A DNA stretch of 64,000 bases from Rubrolithibacter sp043763625. GTDB taxonomy: Bacteria > Bacteroidota > Bacteroidia > Sphingobacteriales > Sphingobacteriaceae. The stretch is taken from assembly GCA_043763625.1 (NCBI GenBank), contig JAYULL010000030.1, positions 1 through 64,000 on the forward strand. The letters run 5' to 3'. The notes beneath the pieces were generated by a model. That model was not told where the DNA came from. It did not search any database and was given only the letters and a program-made list of their open reading frames with translations. The position numbers and the translations under genes were made by a program. Below, one piece after another: positions 54,492 through 63,853 of this stretch. Each line of letters opens with the position of its first letter. Within the stretch, counting starts at the first letter, position 1.

Positions 54492-55532
54492 TCAGGCCGA
54501 ACGGTAAAGCGGAAATAAATCCGGGAGCTCTCGGGCGTTCTGCTGTCGCTGCTCTACCAGGTTATTGTAGGTGTTGCTGTCAGCAATATATCTCCATGTA
54601 AGAAAATTAAACCGCAAATCGGAAAAGCCGCACTTGAAGTGAAATAAAGAATCTTCTGCGCCGCCGACTCCGCTTCCCAGATGAAGAAATTCAATGTTCT
54701 CTTCTTTTGCCGTAACAACAGCCTCATCAAATAATAATTTCATCGGTGAGAAGCTCATGAAAGCGGGATCTGTAGCTGCCAGATGAATTTGGGCTATTTT
54801 ATTGCAAAGCGTGAGAATAATGCCGGAGGTGATAGTTTCGCCTTGATAGCATAGCAGTAATTTGCTTTCGTAATCCCTCGAACTCAAAAAATTAAAAAAG
54901 TAGTTTTCGTTAAAGAAGTATCTGGGTGACGCTCCGGCATTCTTCATGCTTTCATTATAAATCCGGCAAAAAGCATTTATCTCGTCAGGATGTCTGCTTT
55001 CCCGCACCGAAAATCCGGTTAAACGCAATTGATTGATCTTTTGCCGAAAAGCTCTTCTATAGTTTAAGCGAATTTTTTCTACCGGCTTATCCAATGAAAT
55101 TGCAATAGTTTGCCCGTTCTTAAACACCCCTCCCGCATGCCCAACTATATTGTCGTGATTTAAGAGGGGGTGAAGACGTGAAAAAACTGAAACAATCTTT
55201 TCGGCTATAAAAAACCGCGATAGTGTTTCATGGAAACCTGCAATTAGGCTTTCTTCGATCTCGTCGAATTCCAGATTAGAGACAGGTCCCGTATATCCGT
55301 AAGCCGAGGTGCAGTCAAAATATCCGGAACCCTCAATTTGTCTTTTAATTAGGGGAAGTGCAACGAAATTCTCACCGGAATGAAAGATAAAGAGAAAGGG
55401 CTCTCCGGATTGTTCGAGCGCGTGATAATGGCCGGTATGGTAAAAGTCGTATGACAGAGATTTTTTTAAGTACTCTGCCCACACTTCTTGTTCTTTGCAG
55501 GTAATAACGGAGTAAGTATTTTTGCTATTCAT
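54492..55532 (-). CDS. FemAB/GNAT-fold acyltransferase
   Basis: Protein of 346 aa with two tandem GNAT-like halves. Features include DFYHTGHYHALE near residue 30, FLFIFHSGENFVALPLIKR, the sequence SAYGYTGPVSN, RLHPLLNH and, in the second half, RRAFRQKINQLRLTGF and LLCYQGETITSGIILTLC. This pattern is that of FemAB-like or Acetyltransf_6 proteins in exopolysaccharide loci, which transfer aminoacyl or acyl groups. Its role could be to decorate an amino sugar. It overlaps the following acetyltransferase gene by 8 bp. Confidence 0.8.
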   Translation of the reverse strand: MNSKNTYSVITCKEQEVWAEYLKKSLSYDFYHTGHYHALEQSGEPFLFIFHSGENFVALPLIKRQIEGSGYFDCTSAYGYTGPVSNLEFDEIEESLIAGFHETLSRFFIAEKIVSVFSRLHPLLNHDNIVGHAGGVFKNGQTIAISLDKPVEKIRLNYRRAFRQKINQLRLTGFSVRESRHPDEINAFCRIYNESMKNAGASPRYFFNENYFFNFLSSRDYESKLLLCYQGETITSGIILTLCNKIAQIHLAATDPAFMSFSPMKLLFDEAVVTAKEENIEFLHLGSGVGGAEDSLFHFKCGFSDLRFNFLTWRYIADSNTYNNLVEQRQQNARELPDLFPLYRSA

Positions 55533-56280
55533 AGGCTGTGATTTGTGATAATGCTGATATCATATCCCTAAAAGGAGCACACATTGAAAATGATTGATCT
55601 AATAAAGGCATCGGTTTCGGCTCAAGGGAGATTAAGCAAGCTGAGAGTATAGTATGAGGTTTAGGTTGAGGTATTTCGCTTAGCTTGCCTTTAAAATTTT
55701 CTTTAAGCACCAGCTTGGTGTTATTGATAAGATAGCCCACGGCAGTATCTACCTGATAAAGTTGAGTAAACCCGAAGCCGTCTGTTTTGTAATAAAAAGT
55801 AGAATCATCTGCAGAAAGTTCGGGAGCAGGTATTTGATAGCGGTAGGAGGTCGCTTCAATTTTTAAACCCCATCTTAAATATAAATTCAATGCCTTAGAA
55901 TTCGATTTAAACACATCCAATCGAAGCCTAACTAGAACATTCGCCTTTCGCTCTAGAATATCTTTAAGAGCAAACAGTAGTAACTTGGTGCCCAATCCCG
56001 CATTCCTATACGCAGCCTTTATAATAACATTAATCACAAAAACTGTTGAACCTGCTATTTTAAGGTGGGCAAACCCACAAAGCTCTCGACGTTCATCAGT
56101 TAACAAATACGCCATTTGGCTTTCACTGGAAAGAACGAAGCGTAGATAAGGCAAATAAGCAGCGTCCTTATAAATAAAGTATTCGGAAGAGGGGAAATTA
56201 TACGTAACATTCAGCAGATGAACTATTCTATCCAAATCCACTTCTTTTCCCGATCCATATTTTTCAACATTCCATATCAT
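55525..56280 (-). CDS. GNAT family N-acetyltransferase (WecD-like candidate)
   Basis: Protein of 251 aa, first gene of the minus-strand group. The N-terminal 150 residues form a GNAT domain: NVIIKAAYRNAGLGTKLLLFAL carries the acetyl-CoA motif (R/Q-x-x-G-x-G/A analogue RNAGLG), and NSKALNLYLRWGLK is the C-terminal beta-bulge motif. The last 100 residues are less conserved. It may acetylate the amino group installed by the DegT enzyme, as WecD does. The gene overlaps the FemAB-like gene by 8 bp, so they are coupled. Confidence 0.85.
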   Translation of the reverse strand: MIWNVEKYGSGKEVDLDRIVHLLNVTYNFPSSEYFIYKDAAYLPYLRFVLSSESQMAYLLTDERRELCGFAHLKIAGSTVFVINVIIKAAYRNAGLGTKLLLFALKDILERKANVLVRLRLDVFKSNSKALNLYLRWGLKIEATSYRYQIPAPELSADDSTFYYKTDGFGFTQLYQVDTAVGYLINNTKLVLKENFKGKLSEIPQPKPHTILSACLISLEPKPMPLLDQSFSMCAPFRDMISALSQITAYE

Positions 56281-56582
56281 TAATTGACATCTCTAGTTCT
56301 TTTGACTGTTTATGATTATATTTTATTTTAAACCGGTAAAATCAGTCACTTATAATCCATAATTTTAATAAAAATAGATAATTATTAAAATAACAGCAAA
56401 TTTATTGAAGTTTTATTACAAAATATCCATGATTTTATGTAAAAACAGTTAAATTTGACTAGTCAAGTTGGGTTAAAATGCTATTTTTAGTTAAAATAGC
56501 TGAAATGCAAGGGCGAATGTCGCAGGTTTTGCCACTAACTTTCGATTTATGGATTTAATTATCACCTTTTTATATTAAACTC
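56281..56582. other. divergent promoter region of the exopolysaccharide locus
   Basis: 302 bases between the GNAT gene (minus) and manA (plus), AT-rich. On the minus strand TAAATTTG (56397-56404) fits a -7 box for the long transcript, leaving a leader of about 110 bases. On the plus strand TAACTTTC (56536-56543) is one base off the consensus before manA. No gene. Confidence 0.45.
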
Positions 56583-57569
56583 ATGATAGAACTGTATCCT
56601 TTTAGATTTAAGACTATTTTCAAAGAAAAAATATGGGGAGGAGAAAAGATTAAGACCGTTTTGGGGAAAAACTACGGATCTTATAGAAATTGCGGAGAAG
56701 CTTGGGAAATCTCAGGTGTTGCCGGAGACACTTCCGAAATTACTAACGGCACTCTTCGCGGAAAGTTACTTACCGACTTGATCTCTGTTTATAGAGATCA
56801 AATAGTAGGAAACGCAGTATTTGAAAAATTCGGATGTAAATTTCCGCTTTTGGTTAAGTTTATTGATGCCAATGATGATCTTTCAATTCAAGTACACCCG
56901 GGCGACGAGCTAGCCTTAAAAACGCATAACTCATTGGGCAAAACCGAAATGTGGTATGTGGTTCAAGCCGACGAAGGCGCTTCTCTAATATCGGGGTTTA
57001 ATCGCGATATGGATGCCAATACTTATACAAGTCATCTTAACTCCGGCAGTCTTCCCGAAATTCTTAACCAAGAAACAGCTAAAAAGGGTGACGTCTTTTT
57101 TTTGCCGGCAGGAAGAATTCATACTATCGGGAAAGGGCTTTTAATTGCAGAGATCCAACAAACATCGGATATTACTTACCGCATTTATGATTATGATCGG
57201 GTTGACGATGATGGAAACAAAAGAGAGTTACATACCGAGGATGCTCTAACCGCGATAAATTTCAATTACTACCCTAATTACAAAACAAAGTATTCCGTCA
57301 AAAGAAACGACGTAATCAAGGTTGTAAGCTGTCCATACTTTACCACTAATATAATCGACGGAAGTAAAAAATTATCAAGGAATTACGGACGACTGGACTC
57401 TTTTGTGATACTGATTTGTGTGGAAGGAGAATTGTATGTTTTGTGGAAACGACACCAACCTATTTACTTGAAAATCGGCGAATGCTTGCTTATACCTAAT
57501 GTAATTAAGGAGATAACAATTCGTCCGATACAAAAATTCAAGCTGCTGGAAAGCTATATTGAAAATTGA
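56583..57569 (+). CDS. manA: mannose-6-phosphate isomerase, class I
   Basis: Zinc-dependent cupin isomerase of 328 aa converting fructose-6-phosphate to mannose-6-phosphate. Seen: YPFRFKTIFKEKIWGGEKI near the start, GEAWEISG, the zinc-site segment LSIQVHPGDELA (about 98-109), KTEMWYVV (about 120) and PAGRIHTIGKG (about 177). It feeds manC at the opposite end of the locus; the phosphomannomutase that would link the two is not in the window. It diverges from the main minus-strand transcript. Confidence 0.93.
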   Translation: MIELYPFRFKTIFKEKIWGGEKIKTVLGKNYGSYRNCGEAWEISGVAGDTSEITNGTLRGKLLTDLISVYRDQIVGNAVFEKFGCKFPLLVKFIDANDDLSIQVHPGDELALKTHNSLGKTEMWYVVQADEGASLISGFNRDMDANTYTSHLNSGSLPEILNQETAKKGDVFFLPAGRIHTIGKGLLIAEIQQTSDITYRIYDYDRVDDDGNKRELHTEDALTAINFNYYPNYKTKYSVKRNDVIKVVSCPYFTTNIIDGSKKLSRNYGRLDSFVILICVEGELYVLWKRHQPIYLKIGECLLIPNVIKEITIRPIQKFKLLESYIEN

Positions 57570-57731
57570 TCTCGGAACGAAAGTTTAGAGGATTAATATC
57601 TAATAATTAGGTGGCTCTTCAGATATTTTAAAAAGCTCAGAACTTCTTCCAATGCCTAGCACCAACTTATTAATAAGCTTTGTGTTCCCTAATAACGAGG
57701 TTTCAAATTCTTTATTTGTGTAGATATGACA

Positions 57732-58110
57732 TCATAAAATCCTGTCGTCTACCTTAACAACCAAGTAGCCCCTGGTTGCATCATACTTGCCGGCCAAGAC
57801 CTTGGATAAGCACCCGATGAGCAGGGTTGAACCAAGATAAGAATATTGAAATTGAACCAGCCCCGTAATAAATCGCGTTCCCTCGGGGTCAAAACCTTTT
57901 ACCTTTGTTAGAACCTGCTGCAGAGATTTCGTACGCTGGTAAAGCGTTGAATCCATGCTCTTTTAATACCGGTTTTAGAACAGTATCAATTAAGCCTTTG
58001 GCCTTCAAGAATGTGGATGAGTTCGGTTCACCAATCGGAGTAATTATAAAGCAAGGCTTAAGCCCTTCTACTTCGACTGGAGGCGTTTCAGTGTCCTTTT
58101 TCTTTGTCAT
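57732..58110 (-). pseudogene. broken gene with nucleoside-deoxyribosyltransferase-like start
   Basis: The frame from 58110 encodes MTKKKDTETPPVEVEG, then CFIITPIGEPNSSTFLKAKGLIDTVLKPVL and AYEISAAGS, which matches the start of proteins with a nucleoside 2-deoxyribosyltransferase-like/TIR-like fold (FVITPIG and G-x motifs). It stops at 57889 after 73 codons, far short of a full domain. A second frame (57956 to 57732) continues with coding-like sequence (KVKGFDPEGTRFITG, GYLVVKVDDRI). The join near 57912 looks like a deletion plus frame change. It begins 2 bases after the HicB-like gene and so was its operon partner. Confidence 0.5.
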
Positions 58111-58112
58111 AC

Positions 58113-58508
58113 TTAAGCTTCAATTAATTCTAAACTCTCCAGCTCCTTGGCCAGCTGCTTAATGCTATCGACAATCTTGTGTAATTGTTTCGGTGACGGA
58201 GACTTGTGGCCATTAACGTACTGCGATAATAATGTTTTATTAATGCCGGCGCGTTTGCCAATCGCGGTGGCATTTAACTCTTGATAAAACTCGAAAAGGT
58301 TCGGTAAATCTAACTTAGTAGAAATATCATCCTCACTAAACTCTTTTTCTCCTTTATGTTCGCTTAAAGTATTTAACGCATCCAAAATATTGCGCTTTAA
58401 TTCTTCGATAGTTGCGCCGGTTGTTCCGACAGAATACTTTTCGAAATCCTCTGCATAAGCTGAAAACCCTGTGTTAGTTTTTTCAACCATGAATACTACT
58501 TTCTTCAT
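58113..58508 (-). CDS. HicB-like antitoxin/regulator with C-terminal helix-turn-helix
   Basis: Protein of 131 aa. The N-terminal part (about 1-60; VVFMVEKTNTGFSAYAEDF, SVGTTGATIEELKRNILDAL) has the HicB partial RNase H-like pattern. The C-terminal part (about 75-120) carries an XRE-like helix-turn-helix, with AIGKRAGINKTLLSQYVNGHKSPSPKQL. HicB-type antitoxins of this build repress their own operon. No hicA gene is visible on either side; instead the partner is the broken nucleoside-deoxyribosyltransferase-like gene. It may therefore be an orphan regulator or the antitoxin of a non-HicA partner. Confidence 0.75.
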   Translation of the reverse strand: MKKVVFMVEKTNTGFSAYAEDFEKYSVGTTGATIEELKRNILDALNTLSEHKGEKEFSEDDISTKLDLPNLFEFYQELNATAIGKRAGINKTLLSQYVNGHKSPSPKQLHKIVDSIKQLAKELESLELIEA

Positions 58509-59076
58509 CGTCCGTATTTTGTCTGTTCTATTTAAAACCTTTTTTATTTTTGGCGACGGTTAGAAATAGCTCTAAAAGTTTGTCTTGCTGTTATTTGTCA
58601 TCGAAGCAAGATTTATCGATGTGTATGTAAAAGAGATGCCATCAAGGTGGTAAAGATTTGCCTTTACTCCACGCCGAAGCCGTTCAATTCGAGTATTCTA
58701 AAATGCCTATTCATGAAGGTGATTTAAAGGTGATTTAATAGATGAAGCTGTTCAATAAACAAGTAGACAAACTAAAGACCAAGTTTAAAGCAAAGCTAAA
58801 CCTTGGTTTGCCAACTTCTTTAGGTCGCTTGGTTTGTAATTCAAAGCGATGATAAAGAGGATGGAACTGTTTGGATGAGAATGTTCGAATGTTCAAGGAA
58901 ACTAAAGACTTTCGTGCCGACGATCCTGAAAGGACGAAGTTCCTTACTGCGGCCGTTTTTTCAAGAGTACTATATCAATTAGCTTCATCAATTGAGGTAA
59001 TATAAAAATTAAGATTTAAAGTTAATGATATAGGTGCGCACAGCGAATTGCTTACAAAAAGCATTTTTCAGACAGG
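58509..59076. other. degraded stretch between HicB-like gene and MFS gene
   Basis: 568 bases without an intact gene. A plus-strand frame from about 58871 to 59005 (44 codons, with MFKETKDFRADDPERTKFLTAAVF) looks like the end of a lost gene but I cannot name it. An imperfect hairpin with ACCAAGTTTA and TAAACCTTGGT stands at about 58778-58809. No complete mobile element ends seen. Confidence 0.35.
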
Positions 59077-60245
59077 TTATTGCGTAATAGATTTTCCGAT
59101 TTTGCTGAAATGAAAAATCAGGAAGCCAATAGAAACCGGGAAAAGTAACCCCGAGGCCAGCATAAATGTTTCCGAAAGGGATAGAATATTTAAAACCGGA
59201 AAAATAAGTATTGGAGATAAAAACTGCCCCATGAACCAAAATGTAGTAAGCTTTCCAATTTCCTTCCCTCTGATTTCAGGGGGAACCGTTTTCATTACCC
59301 ACATGTTAGTATTAGGGATCATCATACCCATACCTAAGCCGGATAACATCATTGCTATAACAACTGTTACATAGGTTTGAGATAATGAAAGGCAAACAAA
59401 TCCTGCAGCCATGATTAAGTATCCCAAAGAAAACACAGAAAGAAAGTTTAATCTGCTTCTAATCTTCGAATAAGAAAAAGATGAAACCGCAGAAAATGCT
59501 GTACTTGTTGCAATAGCGGCTCCTATTAAAGCATTCTTCTCAACTCCGATGGCCTTAAGGTGAAAAGGTATTTGTACAGGTATCAGAAAAAAAATAATCC
59601 ACATAAACATAGTATTGACGAACAACAGCCGGATTATTTGCGGTGCCTTTATATTTTGGTCTGCTTGGTTTCTTTTATTTGCCGGTGTGGGTTCATGAAG
59701 AAACATAATACTTAAGGGAAGGATTAGAAGAGAAGATAAGTAAATAAGAAAAGGATATCGCCAGCTGAAGTCTGCAAGGATACCTCCCAACCCGATAAAC
59801 AAAATTCCACCCAATGACATGAATGCTATCTGTAAGCCAACAAATTTTTGTCGTTCTATGCCCTCAAAGTAATCGGCTATGAGTGTAATAACGATAGGCA
59901 TAGACATGCCCACTGATATGCCGAGCATAGCCCTGGAGATTATAATGTGATAAATGTTATTCAGGAAGTATCCGCCTGCTCCTGATATAGCATAAAGCAC
60001 TAAGGATATCCATAAAAGTTTTAATCTACCATAACGGTCAATTAGCCGACCGGTGACGGGGGAGAATATGGCAATCATTAGAGCCGGAATTGTCAAAACT
60101 AATTTAACGAGGAACGCTGCGTTTTCAACATTTGAAAAAACATAGCCATTTGAGGTAATGCAGGAGAAATGGTAATTATTGACATGATGGTTAGGCTGCT
60201 GACAAGAAGGAGCGTAAGCTTCAATTTCCATTTTTTATTTTCCAT
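59077..60245 (-). pseudogene. MFS transporter with a -1 frameshift near the N-terminus
   Basis: 12-helix-type major facilitator, about 389 aa if restored. The long open frame (to 60231) starts with a poor N-terminus (MEIEAYAPSCQQ), but reading from the ATG at 60245 gives a proper first helix, MENKKWKLKLTLLLVSSL to ALPQMAMFF. The two frames join at a run of six A (60135-60140 on the plus strand); one more base would restore MAMFFSNVENAAF. Family motifs are visible: GRLIDRYGRLKLLW (motif A, about residue 65) and later LSGLGMGMMIPNTN. It may be a sequencing error, a true null mutation or slippage. Substrate unknown; the neighbours are sulfated-glycan genes. Confidence 0.7.
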
Positions 60246-60452
60246 GAATTTGCTTTCTATTTAAGGTTCATCTATTTCTTTTGCGGCGACAAGGTTAAGC
60301 TATTGGTCTAAGGTAAATGTTCTAACAAACACAACGGCATCTTTCTTGACTATTTACTATCCTACTAAATTACTTTTAAGGTTTGATGCTGCTACCTGCT
60401 AATGATTACCTTTAGCTAATAAAAACCGGAATAAATTTAAAGTTACTTATCG

Positions 60453-62078
60453 TTGAAAAATATTACCCTCATATTCATCATTCTTTGTTGTTTATTTTAT
60501 TCGTTTAAAGAACAGAAGCGCTATAAGAGGCCTAATATTGTATTAATCTTGGCGGATGATTTGGGGTATTCAGATCTTGGATGCTTTGGGAGTGAAATTG
60601 CCACCCCAAACATTGATGCGCTGGCAAGAAACGGGCAAATATTTACTAATTTTTATACCGCAGCTGCTTGCTCCCCTTCCAGGGCCATGTTACTTACCGG
60701 AACGGATAATCATATTGCCGGATTCGGAAATATGGCTGAGCAGGTTCCCCACTTCCCTGAACAGATTGGCAAACCGGGATACGAAGGATATCTTAATGAC
60801 CGGGTGGTATCTGTTGCGCAATTGTTAAAAGATACAGGATATCATACTTATTTGGCGGGAAAATGGCATCTCGGCCTTACGGCTGATCAAAGCCCTTCTT
60901 CGAAAGGTTTTGAAAGAACATTTTCCTTACTCGATGCTTGCGCTAATCATTTCAAACCCGACACCGAGGTAAATCCTTTTTGGGCAGACGGACAGTTTGC
61001 AAGCTACCCTGACGGTGCATATTCAAATGATCTGTACACGGATAAACTGATAGGTTTTATCAGGGAAGATCGCAAAAATAATAAACCCTTTTTTCTTTAT
61101 GCTGCTTATACATCTCCACATTGGCCTCTACAGGCACCCTTAGAATACATCGAAAAATATCATGGAGTTTATGACATCGGATATGACAGCCTTAGATTAT
61201 TTCGCTTTAATTCTTTAAAGAAAAAAGGCATAGTTGCCGCGGATGTAACCTTGCCGGCACTTCCTGCTGTTAAAGGTAATTTGTATAATATTTCCAATCG
61301 CCCTTTGGTACCCTGGAAATCTCTTAATAAAGGTGAGCGACGGATTGAAGCCCGTAAAATGGAAATTTATTCGGGGATGGTTGATAACATGGATGTTAAT
61401 ATTGGGCGACTTATAAGCTACTTGAAGGAAATAGGGGAATATGACAATACTTTATTCGTTTTTCTATCAGACAACGGCCCGGATGTTTTTGATTTAAATG
61501 AAACACCCGACAGGCTAAACCCCTATCCTTACATGGGTACCTTTAATTCATTTATTGCATATGGCCCCCAGTGGGCGCATGCCTCCGGTGCTGTCAATAG
61601 CCTATATAAAGGATATAGTGCAGAAGGGGGTATTCACAGTCCTATGATTATAAAAATGCCGTTTCAAAAGGAAGGACGGGGAATTGTAAACGCTTTCAGC
61701 ACCATTATGGATTTGGCACCGACATTTCTTGACTTGGCCGGTGGTACCCATCCTTTATTGTATAATGAACGACCAATAGCACCTTACAAAGGTGTTTCAT
61801 TACTTCCTTTTTTAAATAAGAAAAAAAACTTTGTTCATGATGAAGAGTATGTTATGGGATGGGAGCTTTTTGGGCGGTGTGCGGTTAGAAAAGGTAAATG
61901 GAAAATAACAAAAATGGAACGTCCCTTCGGTAGAGGTGTTTTTCAACTCTTCGATATCGAAGAGGACCCGACTGAATCAAAGGACTTATCTAAACGATAC
62001 CCGGAAAAATACAAAGAAATGTTAGCACACTGGAGGGATTACGTGAAAGATAACGGAGTGATATTAGTAAACCGATGA
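60453..62078 (+). CDS. sulfatase, formylglycine-dependent (Cys type)
   Basis: Arylsulfatase-like hydrolase of 541 aa. The start appears to be TTG at 60453; an in-frame stop (60438) precedes it and no ATG intervenes. A short signal peptide (about 3-17) predicts periplasmic or outer location. Seen: metal-binding LILADDLGYSDLG (about 30-42), the CSPSR motif with Cys73, which must be converted to formylglycine, then LLTGTDNH, AGKWHLG, and LSDNGPD. No maturation enzyme is in the window. It probably releases sulfate from a glycan. It converges with the arylsulfotransferase-like gene. Confidence 0.92.
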   Translation: MKNITLIFIILCCLFYSFKEQKRYKRPNIVLILADDLGYSDLGCFGSEIATPNIDALARNGQIFTNFYTAAACSPSRAMLLTGTDNHIAGFGNMAEQVPHFPEQIGKPGYEGYLNDRVVSVAQLLKDTGYHTYLAGKWHLGLTADQSPSSKGFERTFSLLDACANHFKPDTEVNPFWADGQFASYPDGAYSNDLYTDKLIGFIREDRKNNKPFFLYAAYTSPHWPLQAPLEYIEKYHGVYDIGYDSLRLFRFNSLKKKGIVAADVTLPALPAVKGNLYNISNRPLVPWKSLNKGERRIEARKMEIYSGMVDNMDVNIGRLISYLKEIGEYDNTLFVFLSDNGPDVFDLNETPDRLNPYPYMGTFNSFIAYGPQWAHASGAVNSLYKGYSAEGGIHSPMIIKMPFQKEGRGIVNAFSTIMDLAPTFLDLAGGTHPLLYNERPIAPYKGVSLLPFLNKKKNFVHDEEYVMGWELFGRCAVRKGKWKITKMERPFGRGVFQLFDIEEDPTESKDLSKRYPEKYKEMLAHWRDYVKDNGVILVNR

Positions 62079-62112
62079 TTTGCATGATAAGGACTTTTCA
62101 TGCTTATAACAA

Positions 62113-62153
62113 TCACCGACATCCTACTTGTTTCTAGTGTAAAATGTCTGTGA
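62113..62153. terminator. possible bidirectional hairpin between convergent genes
   Basis: TCACCGACAT and ATGTCTGTGA pair at 9 of 10 positions with a 21-base loop. It lies between the sulfatase and the arylsulfotransferase-like gene. No strong T run. Confidence 0.35.
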
Positions 62154-62200
62154 TGTTTTAGCACTTAAACTTTTTCAGCATGGGCTGAGGGCCACCGATG

Positions 62201-63790
62201 TCAATGTTTATTCTCAGGTGGCGGTAAAAAAAATGGTTTCGGTTGTGGAATAATTGGCTCCGGCTTTCTATTTACAAATGCAGGATGATTGGCAGGTATG
62301 AAAGTAGAGCGAAAGCCCCAATAGGCAAACGGTATGGGAGAAATTGGATCGCCGTTTAGCTCGCGTATATCACCATGATAAGGATTTAAATATTCCCACA
62401 CTATTTTACGATCCGGTGTCACTTCAAAAAAACGCCCTTTTGCCCCTTCTATTATAAAAGTATTGCCATTAGGCATTCGATGTGCGCCGGATATAAAACT
62501 GCTGTAGAATGAAAGTGTATCCGGAGCAATGTAAACCCATACAGGTTTCTCAGGACCGTACGGGGCATCTTTTTCTATTACATACTTGCCGTTTAGATCT
62601 TTACGAGGAGTAAATTCATACACCGCTGAGTAATTTCCTGAATCACTGTTCATGACCTTTTCGTCCGGATCTCCCGGAGGATGATTGTTAAAAACAGTTA
62701 GGTTGCCTGCTCCGGGCATTCCTTTTTCAACCCATCTCACATCATGCTGCCCAAACAATTGCCGGCTATGTGATTCACCTCGCTTATAGTTTTGAGGATT
62801 TCCCCAGCGATAAAGAAAATCACCGCCTTTCCCGCCCCGGCCACCTTTGTGAGATGCTGCCTCTTTTATAGAAGTGCTGTGATCAATAATAAAAATTTCA
62901 CTTAGACTTGGTGAACTGAAAACAATTTGGTCTAACTCCGGATTGTACTTTATAGCATTAAAGTGATAAATATCTGCTCCTGCGTTTTCGACAGTGGCAT
63001 TTCTGTGTGCCATTCCTTTAGCCTTTAAACTGTCTAAAGCTCCCTGCGTCATAGCCGGGGGCAATGGGTGTCCCACATTGAAATCTAACAATTCCGGATG
63101 ATCTTTGGCTCTACCATAATTGGTTTTTTTGGCATCAAAATCTTGGATCAAATGATCTCTCAGATGCCACTCCCATACAATCTTGCCACCGCTCTTTCCT
63201 TCAGGCACAATTTCCACAATCTTTTCTAACCACGGCCCGGCCTTAGGTATCATCTCAGGTTTTCTTCCCATTGAAACAGCTTTGTCATAAGGCATCTTTT
63301 CATAGGCTATAGCAAGTATATGTCCGTTAGGCATAACCGTAAAATCATGATGAACAATGTGGTCCTCATTAGCATATTCAAAATCCCATAACATTTTACC
63401 GTCCCAGCTAACTTTTTGTATCCGGCCAAACGGCCCGCAACAACCGAACACCGGAAAGTCCGGATCATCTGCACCTTGCATGATAGATCCGTCATCCTGC
63501 AAATAGGCCTGCATTACACGATAATTTCCTTTCCATTGATGCACTACTTCACCCCTTCGGTTAAGTAAATAAACCAATGCGGAATTGGGTACTGCAAACA
63601 TTACATAACCGTCAGCTAACCCGGCACTATTAATTTTTAAACCGCGTGGAATATAAAGTCCAAACATATTTCGGTCTTTTGGGGCAGGGGGTCTTTTATT
63701 AGCAGAATCCTTTGTACTATCGCGAACCTGAGAAAATGATCCTGTTGACATACTCACCAAAAGGGAGAGAAGCAGAAGCGTGTTTTTCAT
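62201..63790 (-). CDS. arylsulfotransferase (ASST) family beta-propeller protein
   Basis: Secreted protein of 529 aa with signal peptide (about 1-20, ending SFSQ). Seen: a repeated W/Y-x-x-D-G/R-x-G pattern of propeller blades, for example YLLNRRGEVVHQWKG, KVSWDGKMLWDFEY, HHDFTVMPNGHILAIAYE, and FEVTPDRKIVWEYLNPY. These are typical of ASST-like proteins; true ASST moves sulfate between phenols, but many relatives are uncharacterised. A Pro-rich tail (PQPKPFFLPPPE) ends it. A second, closely related gene follows upstream on the same strand at 63854, and the sulfatase lies on the other side, so sulfate-ester metabolism is the probable theme. Confidence 0.85.
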   Translation of the reverse strand: MKNTLLLLSLLVSMSTGSFSQVRDSTKDSANKRPPAPKDRNMFGLYIPRGLKINSAGLADGYVMFAVPNSALVYLLNRRGEVVHQWKGNYRVMQAYLQDDGSIMQGADDPDFPVFGCCGPFGRIQKVSWDGKMLWDFEYANEDHIVHHDFTVMPNGHILAIAYEKMPYDKAVSMGRKPEMIPKAGPWLEKIVEIVPEGKSGGKIVWEWHLRDHLIQDFDAKKTNYGRAKDHPELLDFNVGHPLPPAMTQGALDSLKAKGMAHRNATVENAGADIYHFNAIKYNPELDQIVFSSPSLSEIFIIDHSTSIKEAASHKGGRGGKGGDFLYRWGNPQNYKRGESHSRQLFGQHDVRWVEKGMPGAGNLTVFNNHPPGDPDEKVMNSDSGNYSAVYEFTPRKDLNGKYVIEKDAPYGPEKPVWVYIAPDTLSFYSSFISGAHRMPNGNTFIIEGAKGRFFEVTPDRKIVWEYLNPYHGDIRELNGDPISPIPFAYWGFRSTFIPANHPAFVNRKPEPIIPQPKPFFLPPPENKH

Positions 63791-63853
63791 AGTGAATGAA
63801 TTAATTGTTATATAACTTTTAAGAATTATTCAGGTTGGCATCAGGGATATTTT

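Noticed and set aside
58600..58740. Possible hicA remnant (KMPIHEGDLK on the plus strand)
   Set aside because: Opposite strand to the HicB-like gene, no start or dsRBD-like pattern, and only about ten residues of weak resemblance.
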